A DNA stretch of 14,701 bases from Collinsella sp. AF23-2 (GCF_003459245.1 NZ_QRVG01000035.1:1-14701); one strand, 5' to 3'; shown: positions 6,281 through 14,470, counted from the stretch's first letter. Program-made: numbers and translations. Notes: generated by a model not told the origin, from the letters alone.

Positions 6281-7117
6281 ATGAGGGCTATCCAGCGCAT
6301 TAACCATAACGCTGCCATCTGCGAAGACGGCGCGGGGCGTCAGCTTATCGCGCTGGGTCGCGGTATCGGCTTTGGCGATATGCCGCATGAGGTCGACCTG
6401 GATGTCATCACGCGTACCTTTTACGGCATTGATTCAAAGTACCTGGCGTTTATTGATGAGGTCGACCCCGAGGTGCTGGAGTTTTCTGCTCAGCTGGCTG
6501 ATATCGCAACCGGACAGCTTTCGTACGAATTGAGCCCTAACCTCCCCATTACACTGGCGGACCATATCCAGTTTGCCATTAAGCGCGCCCGCGAACACAT
6601 GGTGGTGTCGTTGCCGCTCGAGCGCGATCTGGAGCAGCTGCATCCCATCGAATACCGCTTGGGCGAGCTGGCTGTTCGCGGCATCCAGAAAAGCTTCCGT
6701 GTGCGTATGCCCCGAAGCGAGGCCGCGGGCATTGCCATGTCGATTGTCAACGCATCGGTTAAGCCGAGCGAGCGGCGCGTGCTTGCCGAGCAGCACGAGG
6801 AGCGACTGCTCGATATGACGGTCGCGATTATTCAAGAAGAGTTGGGTGTGACGGTCGATCGCTCGTCGTTCGCCTTTGCCCGCTTTGCCACTCATGTGCG
6901 CTATCTGCTCGACCGCGTGGCAAAGAAAGAGCCGATCGATACCGAGAACTCCGGTCTTTACGACGTGCTCGTGGAGCAGTATCCGGCGGCATCGCGTTGC
7001 GCTCACCGTGTCGACGATCTGATTCAAGAGACCTTTGGCGAGCCATTGGCCCAAGAGGAGCTCGTCTATCTGATCATGCATGTGAATCGCGTGGCTTCTG
7101 TCCACTCGGATAAATAG
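6281..7117 (+). CDS. LicT/BglG-type PRD transcriptional antiterminator
   Basis: This encodes 278 aa. Residues 1-55 form the CAT RNA-binding domain (AIQRINHNAAICED), which binds RAT hairpins in nascent mRNA. PRD1 (about 65-170) and PRD2 (about 171-278) are the PTS-regulated domains. Phosphorylatable histidines seen are H95 in PRD1 and H205 and H267 in PRD2. The second PRD1 histidine of LicT (about H159) appears to be S154 in AMSIVNAS. The start at ATG 6281 has TAGGAG 10 nt upstream; an extension to 6242 would cross the terminator stem. The gene lies directly upstream of a RAT-terminator and a PTS permease, so this protein almost certainly controls that permease. By family knowledge, the permease would inactivate it through PRD1 when substrate is absent and HPr would activate it through PRD2. 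Confidence 0.94.
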   Translation: MRAIQRINHNAAICEDGAGRQLIALGRGIGFGDMPHEVDLDVITRTFYGIDSKYLAFIDEVDPEVLEFSAQLADIATGQLSYELSPNLPITLADHIQFAIKRAREHMVVSLPLERDLEQLHPIEYRLGELAVRGIQKSFRVRMPRSEAAGIAMSIVNASVKPSERRVLAEQHEERLLDMTVAIIQEELGVTVDRSSFAFARFATHVRYLLDRVAKKEPIDTENSGLYDVLVEQYPAASRCAHRVDDLIQETFGEPLAQEELVYLIMHVNRVASVHSDK

Positions 7118-7145
7118 GCTCTCTGGTATTTCCTTTCCGTCATGG

Positions 7146-7218
7146 CGACCGTTCGCGGGTCGTTTGCTACCGTTCGTCGGTAATCTGAGCCGCAACGAAC
7201 GCATCTGCCGCATATACT
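7146..7218 (+). promoter_or_regulatory. Promoter region of PTS operon with tandem dyads
   Basis: ACCGTTCG occurs at 7148-7155 and 7169-7176, exactly 21 bp (two helical turns) apart. Each copy lies in a small dyad: CGACC/GGTCG around the first and ACCG/CGGT around the second. A -10, TATACT (7213-7218), follows; a convincing -35 is lacking, which fits a promoter needing an activator. Transcription would begin near 7225, just before the RAT. The first dyad could instead help end the antiterminator transcript. Confidence 0.4.
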
Positions 7219-7229
7219 CGCCGTGTGTT

Positions 7230-7266
7230 GGGTGTTACTCACGGCGCAGCTCCGAGAGGCACTACC
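7230..7266 (+). promoter_or_regulatory. Ribonucleic antiterminator (RAT) site
   Basis: GGGTGTTACTC (7230-7240) and GAGGCACTACC (7256-7266) match the left and right halves of RAT elements bound by BglG/LicT CAT domains (GG..TGTTACT and AGGCA..ACC). The apical stem is CTC/GAG (7238-7240 with 7256-7258), an A-A mismatch and CGG/CCG (7242-7244 with 7252-7254), with a 7-nt loop. It is slightly longer than the usual 29-32 nt. Its right half is also the left arm of the terminator at 7248-7319, so the two folds exclude each other. Confidence 0.85.
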
Positions 7267-7319
7267 GATTCTGCCAAGACCATAATTGGGTCTCTGTCGG
7301 TTGTGCGCGGGGCTTTTTT
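7248..7319 (+). terminator. Leader terminator controlled by the RAT
   Basis: The outer stem AGCTCCG (7248-7254) pairs with CGGGGCT (7308-7314), and the inner stem GCACTACCGA (7259-7268) pairs with TCGGTTGTGC (7297-7306) with one mismatch. A top stem AGACC/GGTCT caps it, and six T (7314-7319) follow. Without antiterminator, transcription should stop about 95 nt from the predicted start. Confidence 0.85.
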
Positions 7320-7457
7320 CATGTCGATCCACCCGGGAATCACATGCAAATCAATCTCTTGCCAACTGGTATCGCGCGCTGCGCAGGCGCGAGCGGAATC
7401 GTGCGTCTTGGTGCCGTGAAGTCCCACGGCCTTTAGTTGGAAGAGAAGGGATTCGAC
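7320..7457 (+). other. Leader between terminator and PTS gene
   Basis: About 140 nt that I read as untranslated leader. It holds one local hairpin, TCGCGC (7372-7377) with GCGCGA (7387-7392). A 32-codon ORF from ATG 7321 starts inside the terminator tail without a Shine-Dalgarno and is probably not translated. Confidence 0.4.
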
Positions 7458-8906
7458 ATGGCTGTCGATAACAAGAAGATTGCCGAGGACGTGCTCGCTG
7501 CCGTCGGCGGCGCCTCCAATGTGACGAACGCGACGCACTGCATGACCCGCTTGCGTCTGAACCTCAAAGATCAGTCCATTCCCAATGATAATGAAGTTAA
7601 GAAGATCAAGGGTGTGCTGGGCGCACAGTGGTCTGGCGGCCAGTATCAGGTCATCATTGGCCAGAACGTGCCGAAGGTCTATGACGCCGCCATTGCGCTG
7701 GGCGTCAAGGGCGAAGGCTCCATTGACGAGAACCTCGATGACGGCACCAAGGAGCCACTGACGGTCAAGACTGCGGGCAAGAAGGCCCTTAACTACCTGT
7801 CCAAGACAATGTGCATGACGATCCCCATTATCATGGGCGCCGCCATGTTCCGCACACTTGCCGTACTTTGCGGCGACGGCATGCTCGGTATCTGGTCTGC
7901 CGATTCTGACATCTACAACTTCTTCTACAACTGGATTTACAACGCCGGCTATTATTTCCTCCCTGTCTATCTGGGTTGGGCTGCCGCAAAGCAGCTCGGC
8001 TGCAGCCAGCCGCTCGGCATGATGCTCGGCGGCGTGCTCATTGCCCCCGAGTTCATGACGTTGGTCAACGCCGCTGCGGATTCTGGTGCTACGACCACGA
8101 TGGTTTACGGCGTGCTCCCGGCTCAGCTGAACAACTATTCTGCGACCGTGCTCCCCATGCTGCTGTCTATGCCGGTGCTGATGGTCGTCGAGAAGTTCAT
8201 GAAGAAGATCATCCCCGACATGCTCTCCACGGTGTTTGTGCCCGTGTGCACCATGGCTGTGATGACCCCCGTTTCCCTGTGCGCCCTAGCTCCGATTGGT
8301 TCCATTCTGGGCGACCTGGTCGGCAACTTTATGTTCGGCCTCGGAAACGCTGGCGGCATCGTCACAATCCTCTCCCTCGTCGCCATTGCCGCGCTTTGGG
8401 AGTTCCTGGTTATGACCGGTATGCACCAGGTTCTGATTGCCCTCGGCATTGTGCAGGTGCTCACCTCAGGGTCTGACTCCTGCGTTATGGTCGCGGGTGC
8501 TATCGCTCAGTTCGCCACGTGGGGCATGGCCTTCGGTGCCTTCCTGCGCCTTAAGGAGGTCGACGAAAAGGGCGCTATGCTTGGTTTCTCGCTCTCCGGC
8601 ATTGTCGGTGGCGTGACGGAGCCCGCGCTGTATGGCTGCGGCTTTAAGTATACTCGCTGCCTGGGTGCCATGGTCGCGGGCGGCGCTATCGGCGGCCTGA
8701 TCGCGGCTCTCACTAATGTGACCACGTATGTTTTGGGCGCAACTAATATCCTTGGTATTACAGGTTATGTTGCAGGCGGAACTGCTAATCTCGTATGGGG
8801 CTGCGTTGCATCGGGCACTGCATTTGTTGCCGCCGCTGCCATCGCCTACTTCTTTGGCTTTACCAAGGAGCAGCTCGACGAAGACGCTGCTGCCGCCAAA
8901 GCCTAA
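7458..8906 (+). CDS. PTS EIIBC permease (glucose/beta-glucoside superfamily)
   Basis: This encodes 482 aa, an inner-membrane sugar phosphotransferase transporter. Residues 1-90 are the EIIB domain, with phospho-acceptor C28 in NATHCMTRLRL. Residues about 110-465 are the EIIC domain with around ten hydrophobic segments and the substrate-loop motif GGVTEPALYG (E388). There is no EIIA domain, so phosphate must come from an EIIA encoded elsewhere. The start at ATG 7458 has AAGG upstream; the frame from TTG 7437 covers that site. Expression should depend on the RAT and terminator just upstream and the antiterminator gene before it. The deacetylase gene downstream suggests an acetylated sugar such as an N-acetylated disaccharide or glycan fragment. 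No phosphoglycosidase is present in the window, so the exact sugar cannot be named. Confidence 0.93.
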   Translation: MAVDNKKIAEDVLAAVGGASNVTNATHCMTRLRLNLKDQSIPNDNEVKKIKGVLGAQWSGGQYQVIIGQNVPKVYDAAIALGVKGEGSIDENLDDGTKEPLTVKTAGKKALNYLSKTMCMTIPIIMGAAMFRTLAVLCGDGMLGIWSADSDIYNFFYNWIYNAGYYFLPVYLGWAAAKQLGCSQPLGMMLGGVLIAPEFMTLVNAAADSGATTTMVYGVLPAQLNNYSATVLPMLLSMPVLMVVEKFMKKIIPDMLSTVFVPVCTMAVMTPVSLCALAPIGSILGDLVGNFMFGLGNAGGIVTILSLVAIAALWEFLVMTGMHQVLIALGIVQVLTSGSDSCVMVAGAIAQFATWGMAFGAFLRLKEVDEKGAMLGFSLSGIVGGVTEPALYGCGFKYTRCLGAMVAGGAIGGLIAALTNVTTYVLGATNILGITGYVAGGTANLVWGCVASGTAFVAAAAIAYFFGFTKEQLDEDAAAAKA

Positions 8907-8933
8907 AGCATCCGTTCGGTAGGACAATTATCT

Positions 8934-8962
8934 GGGGCACTTGGCTGCGCTTCAAGTGTCCC
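8934..8962 (+). terminator. Intercistronic stem-loop, possibly an attenuator
   Basis: GGGGCACTTG (8934-8943) pairs with CAAGTGTCCC (8953-8962) over 10 bp including one G-U, followed by TTT. Placed between permease and deacetylase genes with a weak T run, it probably lowers downstream expression or protects the 3' end of the permease mRNA. Confidence 0.55.
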
Positions 8963-8983
8963 TTTCCGTAGATGGGGGTCAAT

Positions 8984-9748
8984 ATGAAGCAATTGCTCAT
9001 TCGTGCCGATGATATCGGTTATTCGTATGCCGTTAACCTGGGGATTGCCCGCAGTATCAATGAGGGCCTGGTGCGCTCGGCGGGACTTATGCCCAATATG
9101 CCCGAGGCCGAGCGTGGCTGGTCGCTCGTGGCGGATGCCGGCATTGCGGTGGGTCAGCATACCAACGTGTGCCTGGGCAAGCCGTGTGCCGACCCGGCGC
9201 TCATTCCGAGCATGCTCAACGAGAATGATGAGTTCCATAGCAGCCGTACCTTCCGCGATCATTTTAAGCGCGGCGAGGAGTTGATAGACTTCGACGAGGC
9301 CTGCATCGAGATCCGCGCGCAGCATGACCGCTTTGTCGAGATCGTGGGCCGCGAGCCCGATTACTTTGAGGCCCATGCCGTCATGAGCAAAAACCTTAAC
9401 CGAGCGATCTCGGCGGTTGCTCAGGAGCTGGGCCTTAAGGAGCAAAAGGCGAGCTTCGACCCCGCGGCTGTGGTGCATTGCGGAGATACTGATCTGCGCA
9501 TGGTGATGCGCTCGATGGAGCCGGGCTACGAGCCCAAAGAGGCAATCATGCAGACGGTTCGCGGGATGGTGGACGGCGAGACGGTCGTCTTTGTGTGCCA
9601 TCCGGGTTATCTCGATCGTTTTATCCTGGAGAACAGCTCGCTCACGACCGATCGTACCAAGGAAGTCGATGCACTGATCGACCCCGAGCTTCGCGCTTGG
9701 CTCGAGTCTCAATCCGATCTTCGCCTGATCGACTACCGCGACCTGTAA
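8984..9748 (+). CDS. ChbG/YdjC-family carbohydrate deacetylase
   Basis: This encodes 254 aa. The family removes an acetyl group from sugars; ChbG of Escherichia coli deacetylates phosphorylated chito-oligosaccharides after PTS import. Metal and catalytic residues seen are D9/D10 (IRADDIGYS), H59 (VGQHTNVCLG), H131 (YFEAHAVMSK) and H206 (VCHPGYLD). The usual Asp-Ser-His-His-His segment is replaced by FEAHAVMS, so only one His of that cluster remains; I believe this is a known variant branch, not a broken enzyme. The start at ATG 8984 has GGGGG (8974-8978) upstream; the in-frame ATG 8972 overlaps it. The gene follows the EIIBC permease in the same transcription unit, which supports action on the imported phosphosugar. 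The acetylated substrate is inferred, not shown. Confidence 0.88.
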   Translation: MKQLLIRADDIGYSYAVNLGIARSINEGLVRSAGLMPNMPEAERGWSLVADAGIAVGQHTNVCLGKPCADPALIPSMLNENDEFHSSRTFRDHFKRGEELIDFDEACIEIRAQHDRFVEIVGREPDYFEAHAVMSKNLNRAISAVAQELGLKEQKASFDPAAVVHCGDTDLRMVMRSMEPGYEPKEAIMQTVRGMVDGETVVFVCHPGYLDRFILENSSLTTDRTKEVDALIDPELRAWLESQSDLRLIDYRDL

Positions 9749-9758
9749 GGACCCAAGT

Positions 9759-9789
9759 CACCACAAAGGGGACAGTCGCCTTTGTGGTG
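9759..9789 (+). repeat. Perfect 11-bp hairpin before the terminator
   Basis: CACCACAAAGG (9759-9769) and CCTTTGTGGTG (9779-9789) pair without mismatch around a 9-nt loop. No T tract follows and a full terminator lies 6 bp downstream, so it is probably a dispersed palindromic repeat or an mRNA 3'-end stabiliser. Confidence 0.6.
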
Positions 9790-9794
9790 GTTCT

Positions 9795-9829
9795 GGCGCC
9801 GTTGCCATTATGGCAGCGGCGCCTTTTTT
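9795..9829 (+). terminator. Strong terminator of PTS operon
   Basis: GGCGCCGTTGCC (9795-9806) pairs with GGCAGCGGCGCC (9812-9823), 12 bp with one G-U pair and a 5-nt loop, followed by six T. It ends the PTS-deacetylase transcript. Confidence 0.92.
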
Positions 9830-9887
9830 GTCCGTGCGGCGCGGTAGAGTGTAGGCGGTTGAAATTTGCGTCCATCGAGGAGCTGCT

Positions 9888-11645
9888 ATGAACGAGATCA
9901 AGTGCCCGCATTGTGGCGAAGTTTTTAAGGTCGATGCGTCCGGCTATGCGGATATCGTCAAGCAGGTGCGCGATGCCGAGTTCTCGCGCGACCTGGATGA
10001 GCGCGTGAAGGCGGTCCAGCGCGAGGGCGAGCAGGCACTGGAGCTTGAGCGCTCGCGCTCGACGGCTGCTTTGCAAAAGGCAGAGTCTCAGCGCGACGCT
10101 CAGCTTGTCGAGCAGAAGAACGCTGCAGCTCAGCAGCTGGCACAAGAGGTTGCCAAGCGCGACGCTGAGCTTGCCGAGCTGCGCGCCAAGCTCGAAGGCG
10201 CTGCCGCAGAGCGCGAGAGTGCAAGTCAGCGCGCGGCGGTTGAGGCTCGTTCCGATGCTCAAAAGGAGAATGCCGAGCTTCAGCGCGAGATCGACAATTT
10301 ACGTGCGCAGTTGGAGCGCAAAGATGATGAAGCCAGGCTTGCCGAGGCGGCGGCACGCAATGCTGCTCAAAACGACCTGTCCGCGCGCGACGCTCAGATT
10401 GCCGAGCTGCAGGCCAGGATCGCCGCGGCGGACAAGGCCCAGGAGATGGCGCTTGCCGCTGCCGCGGCAGAGTCGCAGCGTGAGCTCGATGCCGCTCGCA
10501 GCGAGGCCGAGCGCGCGCTTACTGACTATCGCGCGAAGGTGCAAGAGAAGTTTTCCGCCGCAAAGGCTCAGTCCGAGCAAGAGGCCGAGGGCCTGCGTGC
10601 CCAGCTGCGCGAGCAGGAACTGATGGCAAAAATGAACCTGTCAGAGGCGGTCGCCGCGGCGGAGCGAGAGCGCGATGAGGCACGTGCCAAACTGACGAGC
10701 GAGCTGGCGGTGCGCGATTCTCGCGAGGAGCAAGCCAAGGCGGCACACGAGCTCGAGCTTGCGCAGGCCAAGCGCGCGAGCGATGACCTGATTCGCTACA
10801 AGGATGAAGAGATTGAGCGCCTTAAGGACATGAAGGTTCGCCTGTCCACCAAGATGGTGGGCGAGTCGCTCGAGCAGCACTGCGAGACCGAGTTTAACCG
10901 TCTGCGCATGACGGCGTTTCCCAATGCGTACTTCGAGAAAGATAACGATGCATCCGAGGGCACCAAGGGAGACTTCATTTTCCGTGAGCGCGACGCGAGC
11001 GGCAACGAGGTCATTTCGATTATGTTCGAGATGAAAAACGAGAACGACGAGACCGCGACCAAGCATAAAAACGAGGACTTCTTTAAGAAACTCGATCACG
11101 ATCGTCGCCAGAAAGGCTGTGAGTACGCGGTGCTCTGCACGCTGCTCGAGCCCGAGAGCGAGCTTTACAACGCGGGAATCGTGGACGTGAGCTATCGCTA
11201 CGAGAAGATGTATGTGATCCGCCCGCAGTTCTTCATTCCCATCATTACGCTGCTACGCAATGCCGCCATGGGTTCGCTTCGCTATAAGCAGGAGCTGGCG
11301 GAGTACAAGCAGCAGAATATCGATGTCACGAACTTCGAAGCCAAGATGGAGAAGTTCAAGAACGATTTCGGCCGCAACTACGAGATCGCGAGCCGCAAGT
11401 TCCAAACGGCAATCGATGAGATCGACAAGACGATTAGCCATCTGCAGAAAACCAAGGAGGCGTTGCTGTCCTCCGAGAACAATCTGCGCCTTGCCAACAA
11501 GAAAGCCGACGATCTTACCATTCGCAAGCTCACGTGGGGCAACAAGACCATGAAAGCAGCGTTTGACGAGGCGCGCGGGGCCGCGACAGAGACGAACGAT
11601 GAGCCAGCCGAGGCGGATTCGTATGAGGTCGAGGATGCCGAGTAG
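9888..11645 (+). CDS. DUF2130 protein: coiled coil with PD-(D/E)XK-like core
   Basis: This encodes 585 aa. The N-terminus has one CPHC pair (C6, C9), which looks like half a zinc ribbon and may complete it in a dimer. Residues about 30-310 are a long alanine-, glutamate- and arginine-rich coiled coil. Residues about 310-540 are the DUF2130 domain: KGDFIF with D362, then FEMKNE with E381 and K383, the D-ExK arrangement of restriction-endonuclease folds. The ATG at 9888 has GAGGAG about 7 nt upstream. It stands alone between two terminators. The family is widespread and uncharacterised as far as I know; a coiled-coil arm with a nuclease-like core recalls RmuC-type or SMC-associated DNA-processing proteins, but that is analogy. 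The coiled-coil part has strong internal near-repeats ([25 protein letters not shown]). Confidence 0.9.
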   Translation: MNEIKCPHCGEVFKVDASGYADIVKQVRDAEFSRDLDERVKAVQREGEQALELERSRSTAALQKAESQRDAQLVEQKNAAAQQLAQEVAKRDAELAELRAKLEGAAAERESASQRAAVEARSDAQKENAELQREIDNLRAQLERKDDEARLAEAAARNAAQNDLSARDAQIAELQARIAAADKAQEMALAAAAAESQRELDAARSEAERALTDYRAKVQEKFSAAKAQSEQEAEGLRAQLREQELMAKMNLSEAVAAAERERDEARAKLTSELAVRDSREEQAKAAHELELAQAKRASDDLIRYKDEEIERLKDMKVRLSTKMVGESLEQHCETEFNRLRMTAFPNAYFEKDNDASEGTKGDFIFRERDASGNEVISIMFEMKNENDETATKHKNEDFFKKLDHDRRQKGCEYAVLCTLLEPESELYNAGIVDVSYRYEKMYVIRPQFFIPIITLLRNAAMGSLRYKQELAEYKQQNIDVTNFEAKMEKFKNDFGRNYEIASRKFQTAIDEIDKTISHLQKTKEALLSSENNLRLANKKADDLTIRKLTWGNKTMKAAFDEARGAATETNDEPAEADSYEVEDAE

Positions 11646-11662
11646 GGGATAGCGTATCGCGC

Positions 11663-11708
11663 AAAAAGCGGGGCCGCTGGCGATGTTGCCAGCGACCCCG
11701 CTTTGTTT
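11663..11708. terminator. Bidirectional terminator between convergent genes
   Basis: AAAGCGGGG and CGCTGGC (11665-11673, 11675-11681) pair with GCCAGCG and CCCCGCTTT (11688-11694, 11696-11704), a 16-bp stem with one mismatch and a 6-nt loop. Five A precede it and TTTGTTT follows, so it can stop both the DUF2130 and the helicase transcripts. Confidence 0.92.
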
Positions 11709-11725
11709 CGTCCCATTGCGCCCGG

Positions 11726-14407
11726 CTAGTCCTCGAGCAGGTCCTCGATAAAGCCGACACGGTAGTTCTTGAAGATTACCTCGCCGCCGTCTTGCGTGGC
11801 GTCCAGATCGACATCGCCCATGATGCCAAAATCGTGGTCGCCATCCTCGTCAGCAAAGATCTGGTGCACGTGCCATACGTGCGCGGTCTTCTCGTCGGAC
11901 TCGTCGATGGAAAACATCGCGGCGCTGCGGGCATCTCCGTCGGTGAGGATTTCCTCGTGCTGCTCGTGGTAAGCGTCGAGTGCTTTTTGCCAGCGGATCT
12001 CGCTCATGCCCCAGTCGTCGTCGAGCTCGCCCAGGTCGCGAACGTGCTCGCGGGCGGCAAGGGTCACGCGGCGGAAGAGCGCGTTGCGCACCAACAGCGT
12101 GCAGCCGCGGCGGTCCGCCACGACCTCGTCGATGCCCTGCGGCGGCGCAGCATCGAGGGCTGCCGGGTTGCCGGCGTTCTCCCACTCGTCCACCAGGCTC
12201 GAGTCCACCGAGCGCACCACAAAGCCGAGCCACGAGATAATGTCGCGCAGACGCTCGTCGCGCTTCTCGATGGGCACGGTGCGGTCGAGCGAACGGTAGG
12301 CCTCTGCCAGGTAACGCAGCAAAATGCCCTCGGAACGGGCGATGCCGAGCTTTTGAATGTAACCCTTAAAATCGCTCGCGCTTTCCAGCATATCGCGCAG
12401 GACGCTTTTGGGAGAGAGCTGGTAGTCGTTTGCCCAGGGCACTTCCTGGCAGTACTTGTCGAAGGCGGCGTCGAGCAAGTCCTCGAGCGGTTTTTCGTAG
12501 GTGACATCCTGGATGCGCTCCAGGCGTTCCTCATATTCGACGCCGTCAGCCTTCATTTCGGCCATCGCGCGGTCGCGCGCTGCGCGCTCCTGAGCGCGCA
12601 GCACCTGCTTGGGATCCTCGAGCGTTGCCTCGACCATCGAGATCAGGTCCATGGTATAGGTCTCGCTCTCGGGATCGAGCAGCTCCAACGCGGCAAGCAA
12701 AAACGGCGAGAGCGGCTGGTCGAGCGCAAAGTCCTCGGGCAGGTCGACCGTCAGTGCGTAGTCGATGTCCGGCGCGGCGTCAGCCGGAGCGTCGGGTGCG
12801 GGCGGCACCTCGGTGCGCACGACGACGCCGGAATCGATGAGCGTGGCGAAGATCTCGTCGGCACGAACCTCGAGCTTAGCCTTTTCCTCGGGGGTCTGCA
12901 GGCTCGTCTCGATGAGGTCGTGTACGCGGGCTCGGGCATCGCCACCCTGCTCGACCACGCTAATCACCATGGAGTGCGTGATGCGCAGGCGCGGCTTGAG
13001 TGTCTCGGGCTGCGTCTCGATCAGGCGCTCGAACGTCTGCTTGTTCCAGGTGACAAAGCCCTCGGGGGCCTTCTTTTTTTTAATCTTGCGGAGCTTTTTG
13101 GGGTCGTCGCCCGCCTTGGCCATAAGCTTGGCATTCTCGATCTCGTGCTCGGGTGCCTCGGCGATGACCATGCCCTCGGTATCGAAGCCCGAGCGGCCGG
13201 CACGACCGGCAATCTGATGGAACTCGCGGGCGCGCAGACGACGCATCTTATAGCCATCGAACTTGGTGAGCGCGGTGAGCACCACGGTGTGGATGGGCAC
13301 GTTGATACCGACGCCGAGCGTATCGGTGCCGCAGATGACGGGTAGCAGGCCCTGCTGCGCCAAGCGCTCGACCAGCAGGCGGTAGCGCGGCAACATGCCA
13401 GCATGGTGCACGCCGACGCCGCATCCGAGCAAGCGCTTGAGGATTTTGCCGAAGGCCGTCGAGAAGCTCGTGCCCTTGGCCGCCTCCTTGATGGCCTCGC
13501 GCTGCTCCTTGTTGGCAATGCCAAAATTGGCGAGCGACTGTGCCGTCGCAAGTGCGGCATCCTGGCTAAAGTGCACGATATAGAGTGGGGCCTCGTCGCG
13601 GCGCATGGCGAGCTCGACCGTGCCCTCGAGGGAGGTCGTCACATAGTCGTAACTCAGCGGAACAGGACGCGGGGCGTCGACGACCAAGTCGCAAGCAGCG
13701 CCGGTGTGCTCCTCGAGTGAGGCGGCGATGGCAGTGACATCGCCGAGCGTGGCGCTCATGAGCATGAATTGCGTGTGAGGCAGGGTGAGCAGCGGCACCT
13801 GCCAGGCCCAACCGCGATCGGGGTCGGCAAAGTAGTGGAACTCGTCCATGGCGACGCAGCCAACATCGGCATCTTCGCCCTCGCGTAGTGCGTCGTTGGC
13901 GAGGATTTCTGCCGTACAGCAGATGACGGGCGCCTTGGTGTTGATATGCGTGTCGCCGGTGATCATACCGACGTTATCGCGGCCGAGCACCTGCACAAGG
14001 TCGAAAAACTTCTCGCTGACCAGAGCCTTGATGGGGGCCGTGTAATAGCAGCGTTTGCCCTGTGCCATGCCCATAAAGAGCATGCCCAGCGCGACAAGCG
14101 ACTTGCCCGATCCGGTCGGCGTGCCCAGAATGACGTGATCGCCGGCGGCTAGATCCATGAGGGCCTCTTCCTGGTGGTCCCACAGCTCAATACCGCGATC
14201 GCTCGTCCATTCAAAGAAGCGCTCGAAGGCCTGGTCGGGCGTGAGCCACGGTTCGGGCTCGCTGCCGTCCTCGGGCTCCCACCAGGTGGGGGAGAGCGCA
14301 CCGAGTGAGCCGAATTCGGCTTCGGTTCCCGTGCCGCCCGAGAATGAACTGGCGGCTCCGGCACCGGGGACGGTGCTGGCGGCGATATCTGTCGTGGTCT
14401 GTGCCAT
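11726..14407 (-). CDS. Ski2-like DEAD/DEAH-box helicase (DUF3516 type)
   Basis: This encodes 893 aa, an ATP-dependent superfamily 2 helicase probably acting on RNA. After a low-complexity N-terminal tail (1-40), motifs appear in order: HQ (78-79), Walker A GTPTGSGKS (95-103), TAPIKALVSEK (123-133), GDTH (151-154), the DEFH box (188-191), SAT (218-220), HHAGMLP (334-340), TDTLGVGINVP (361-371) and QIAGRAGR (398-405). The HHAGMLP and GVGIN forms are typical of Ski2/Mtr4-like enzymes. The remaining 450 residues match the long C-terminal region annotated DUF3516 in actinobacteria, including a lysine patch (KKLRKIKKKK). The start at 14407 has only a weak purine-rich GAGAGAAAG upstream, but no better start exists. 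It converges on the DUF2130 gene. RNA turnover or ribosome-related work is plausible; the substrate is unknown. Confidence 0.93.
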   Translation of the reverse strand: MAQTTTDIAASTVPGAGAASSFSGGTGTEAEFGSLGALSPTWWEPEDGSEPEPWLTPDQAFERFFEWTSDRGIELWDHQEEALMDLAAGDHVILGTPTGSGKSLVALGMLFMGMAQGKRCYYTAPIKALVSEKFFDLVQVLGRDNVGMITGDTHINTKAPVICCTAEILANDALREGEDADVGCVAMDEFHYFADPDRGWAWQVPLLTLPHTQFMLMSATLGDVTAIAASLEEHTGAACDLVVDAPRPVPLSYDYVTTSLEGTVELAMRRDEAPLYIVHFSQDAALATAQSLANFGIANKEQREAIKEAAKGTSFSTAFGKILKRLLGCGVGVHHAGMLPRYRLLVERLAQQGLLPVICGTDTLGVGINVPIHTVVLTALTKFDGYKMRRLRAREFHQIAGRAGRSGFDTEGMVIAEAPEHEIENAKLMAKAGDDPKKLRKIKKKKAPEGFVTWNKQTFERLIETQPETLKPRLRITHSMVISVVEQGGDARARVHDLIETSLQTPEEKAKLEVRADEIFATLIDSGVVVRTEVPPAPDAPADAAPDIDYALTVDLPEDFALDQPLSPFLLAALELLDPESETYTMDLISMVEATLEDPKQVLRAQERAARDRAMAEMKADGVEYEERLERIQDVTYEKPLEDLLDAAFDKYCQEVPWANDYQLSPKSVLRDMLESASDFKGYIQKLGIARSEGILLRYLAEAYRSLDRTVPIEKRDERLRDIISWLGFVVRSVDSSLVDEWENAGNPAALDAAPPQGIDEVVADRRGCTLLVRNALFRRVTLAAREHVRDLGELDDDWGMSEIRWQKALDAYHEQHEEILTDGDARSAAMFSIDESDEKTAHVWHVHQIFADEDGDHDFGIMGDVDLDATQDGGEVIFKNYRVGFIEDLLED

Positions 14408-14441
14408 GTGTTTGCTTTCTCTCGCGATTGTCCGCCAACTA

Positions 14442-14470
14442 TTATGGCGTAGCGTCGCATCGATGCGTTC
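14442..14470 (-). promoter_or_regulatory. Possible helicase promoter with 12-bp palindrome
   Basis: On the minus strand CATAAT (14442-14447) is a fair -10, with a weak AACGCA (14465-14470) 17 bp before it. The perfect palindrome CGCATCGATGCG (14457-14468) covers the spacer and -35, where a repressor could act. A small hairpin TGGGC/GCCCA (14493-14507) lies further upstream. Confidence 0.35.

Noticed and set aside
7321..7419. 32-codon leader peptide before the PTS gene
   Set aside because: It starts right after the terminator T tract with no Shine-Dalgarno, and control is already explained by the RAT.
11792..13345. 517-codon plus-strand ORF opposite the helicase gene
   Set aside because: Long antisense frames are common opposite GC-rich genes. 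The minus-strand frame has every helicase motif, and this one shows none.
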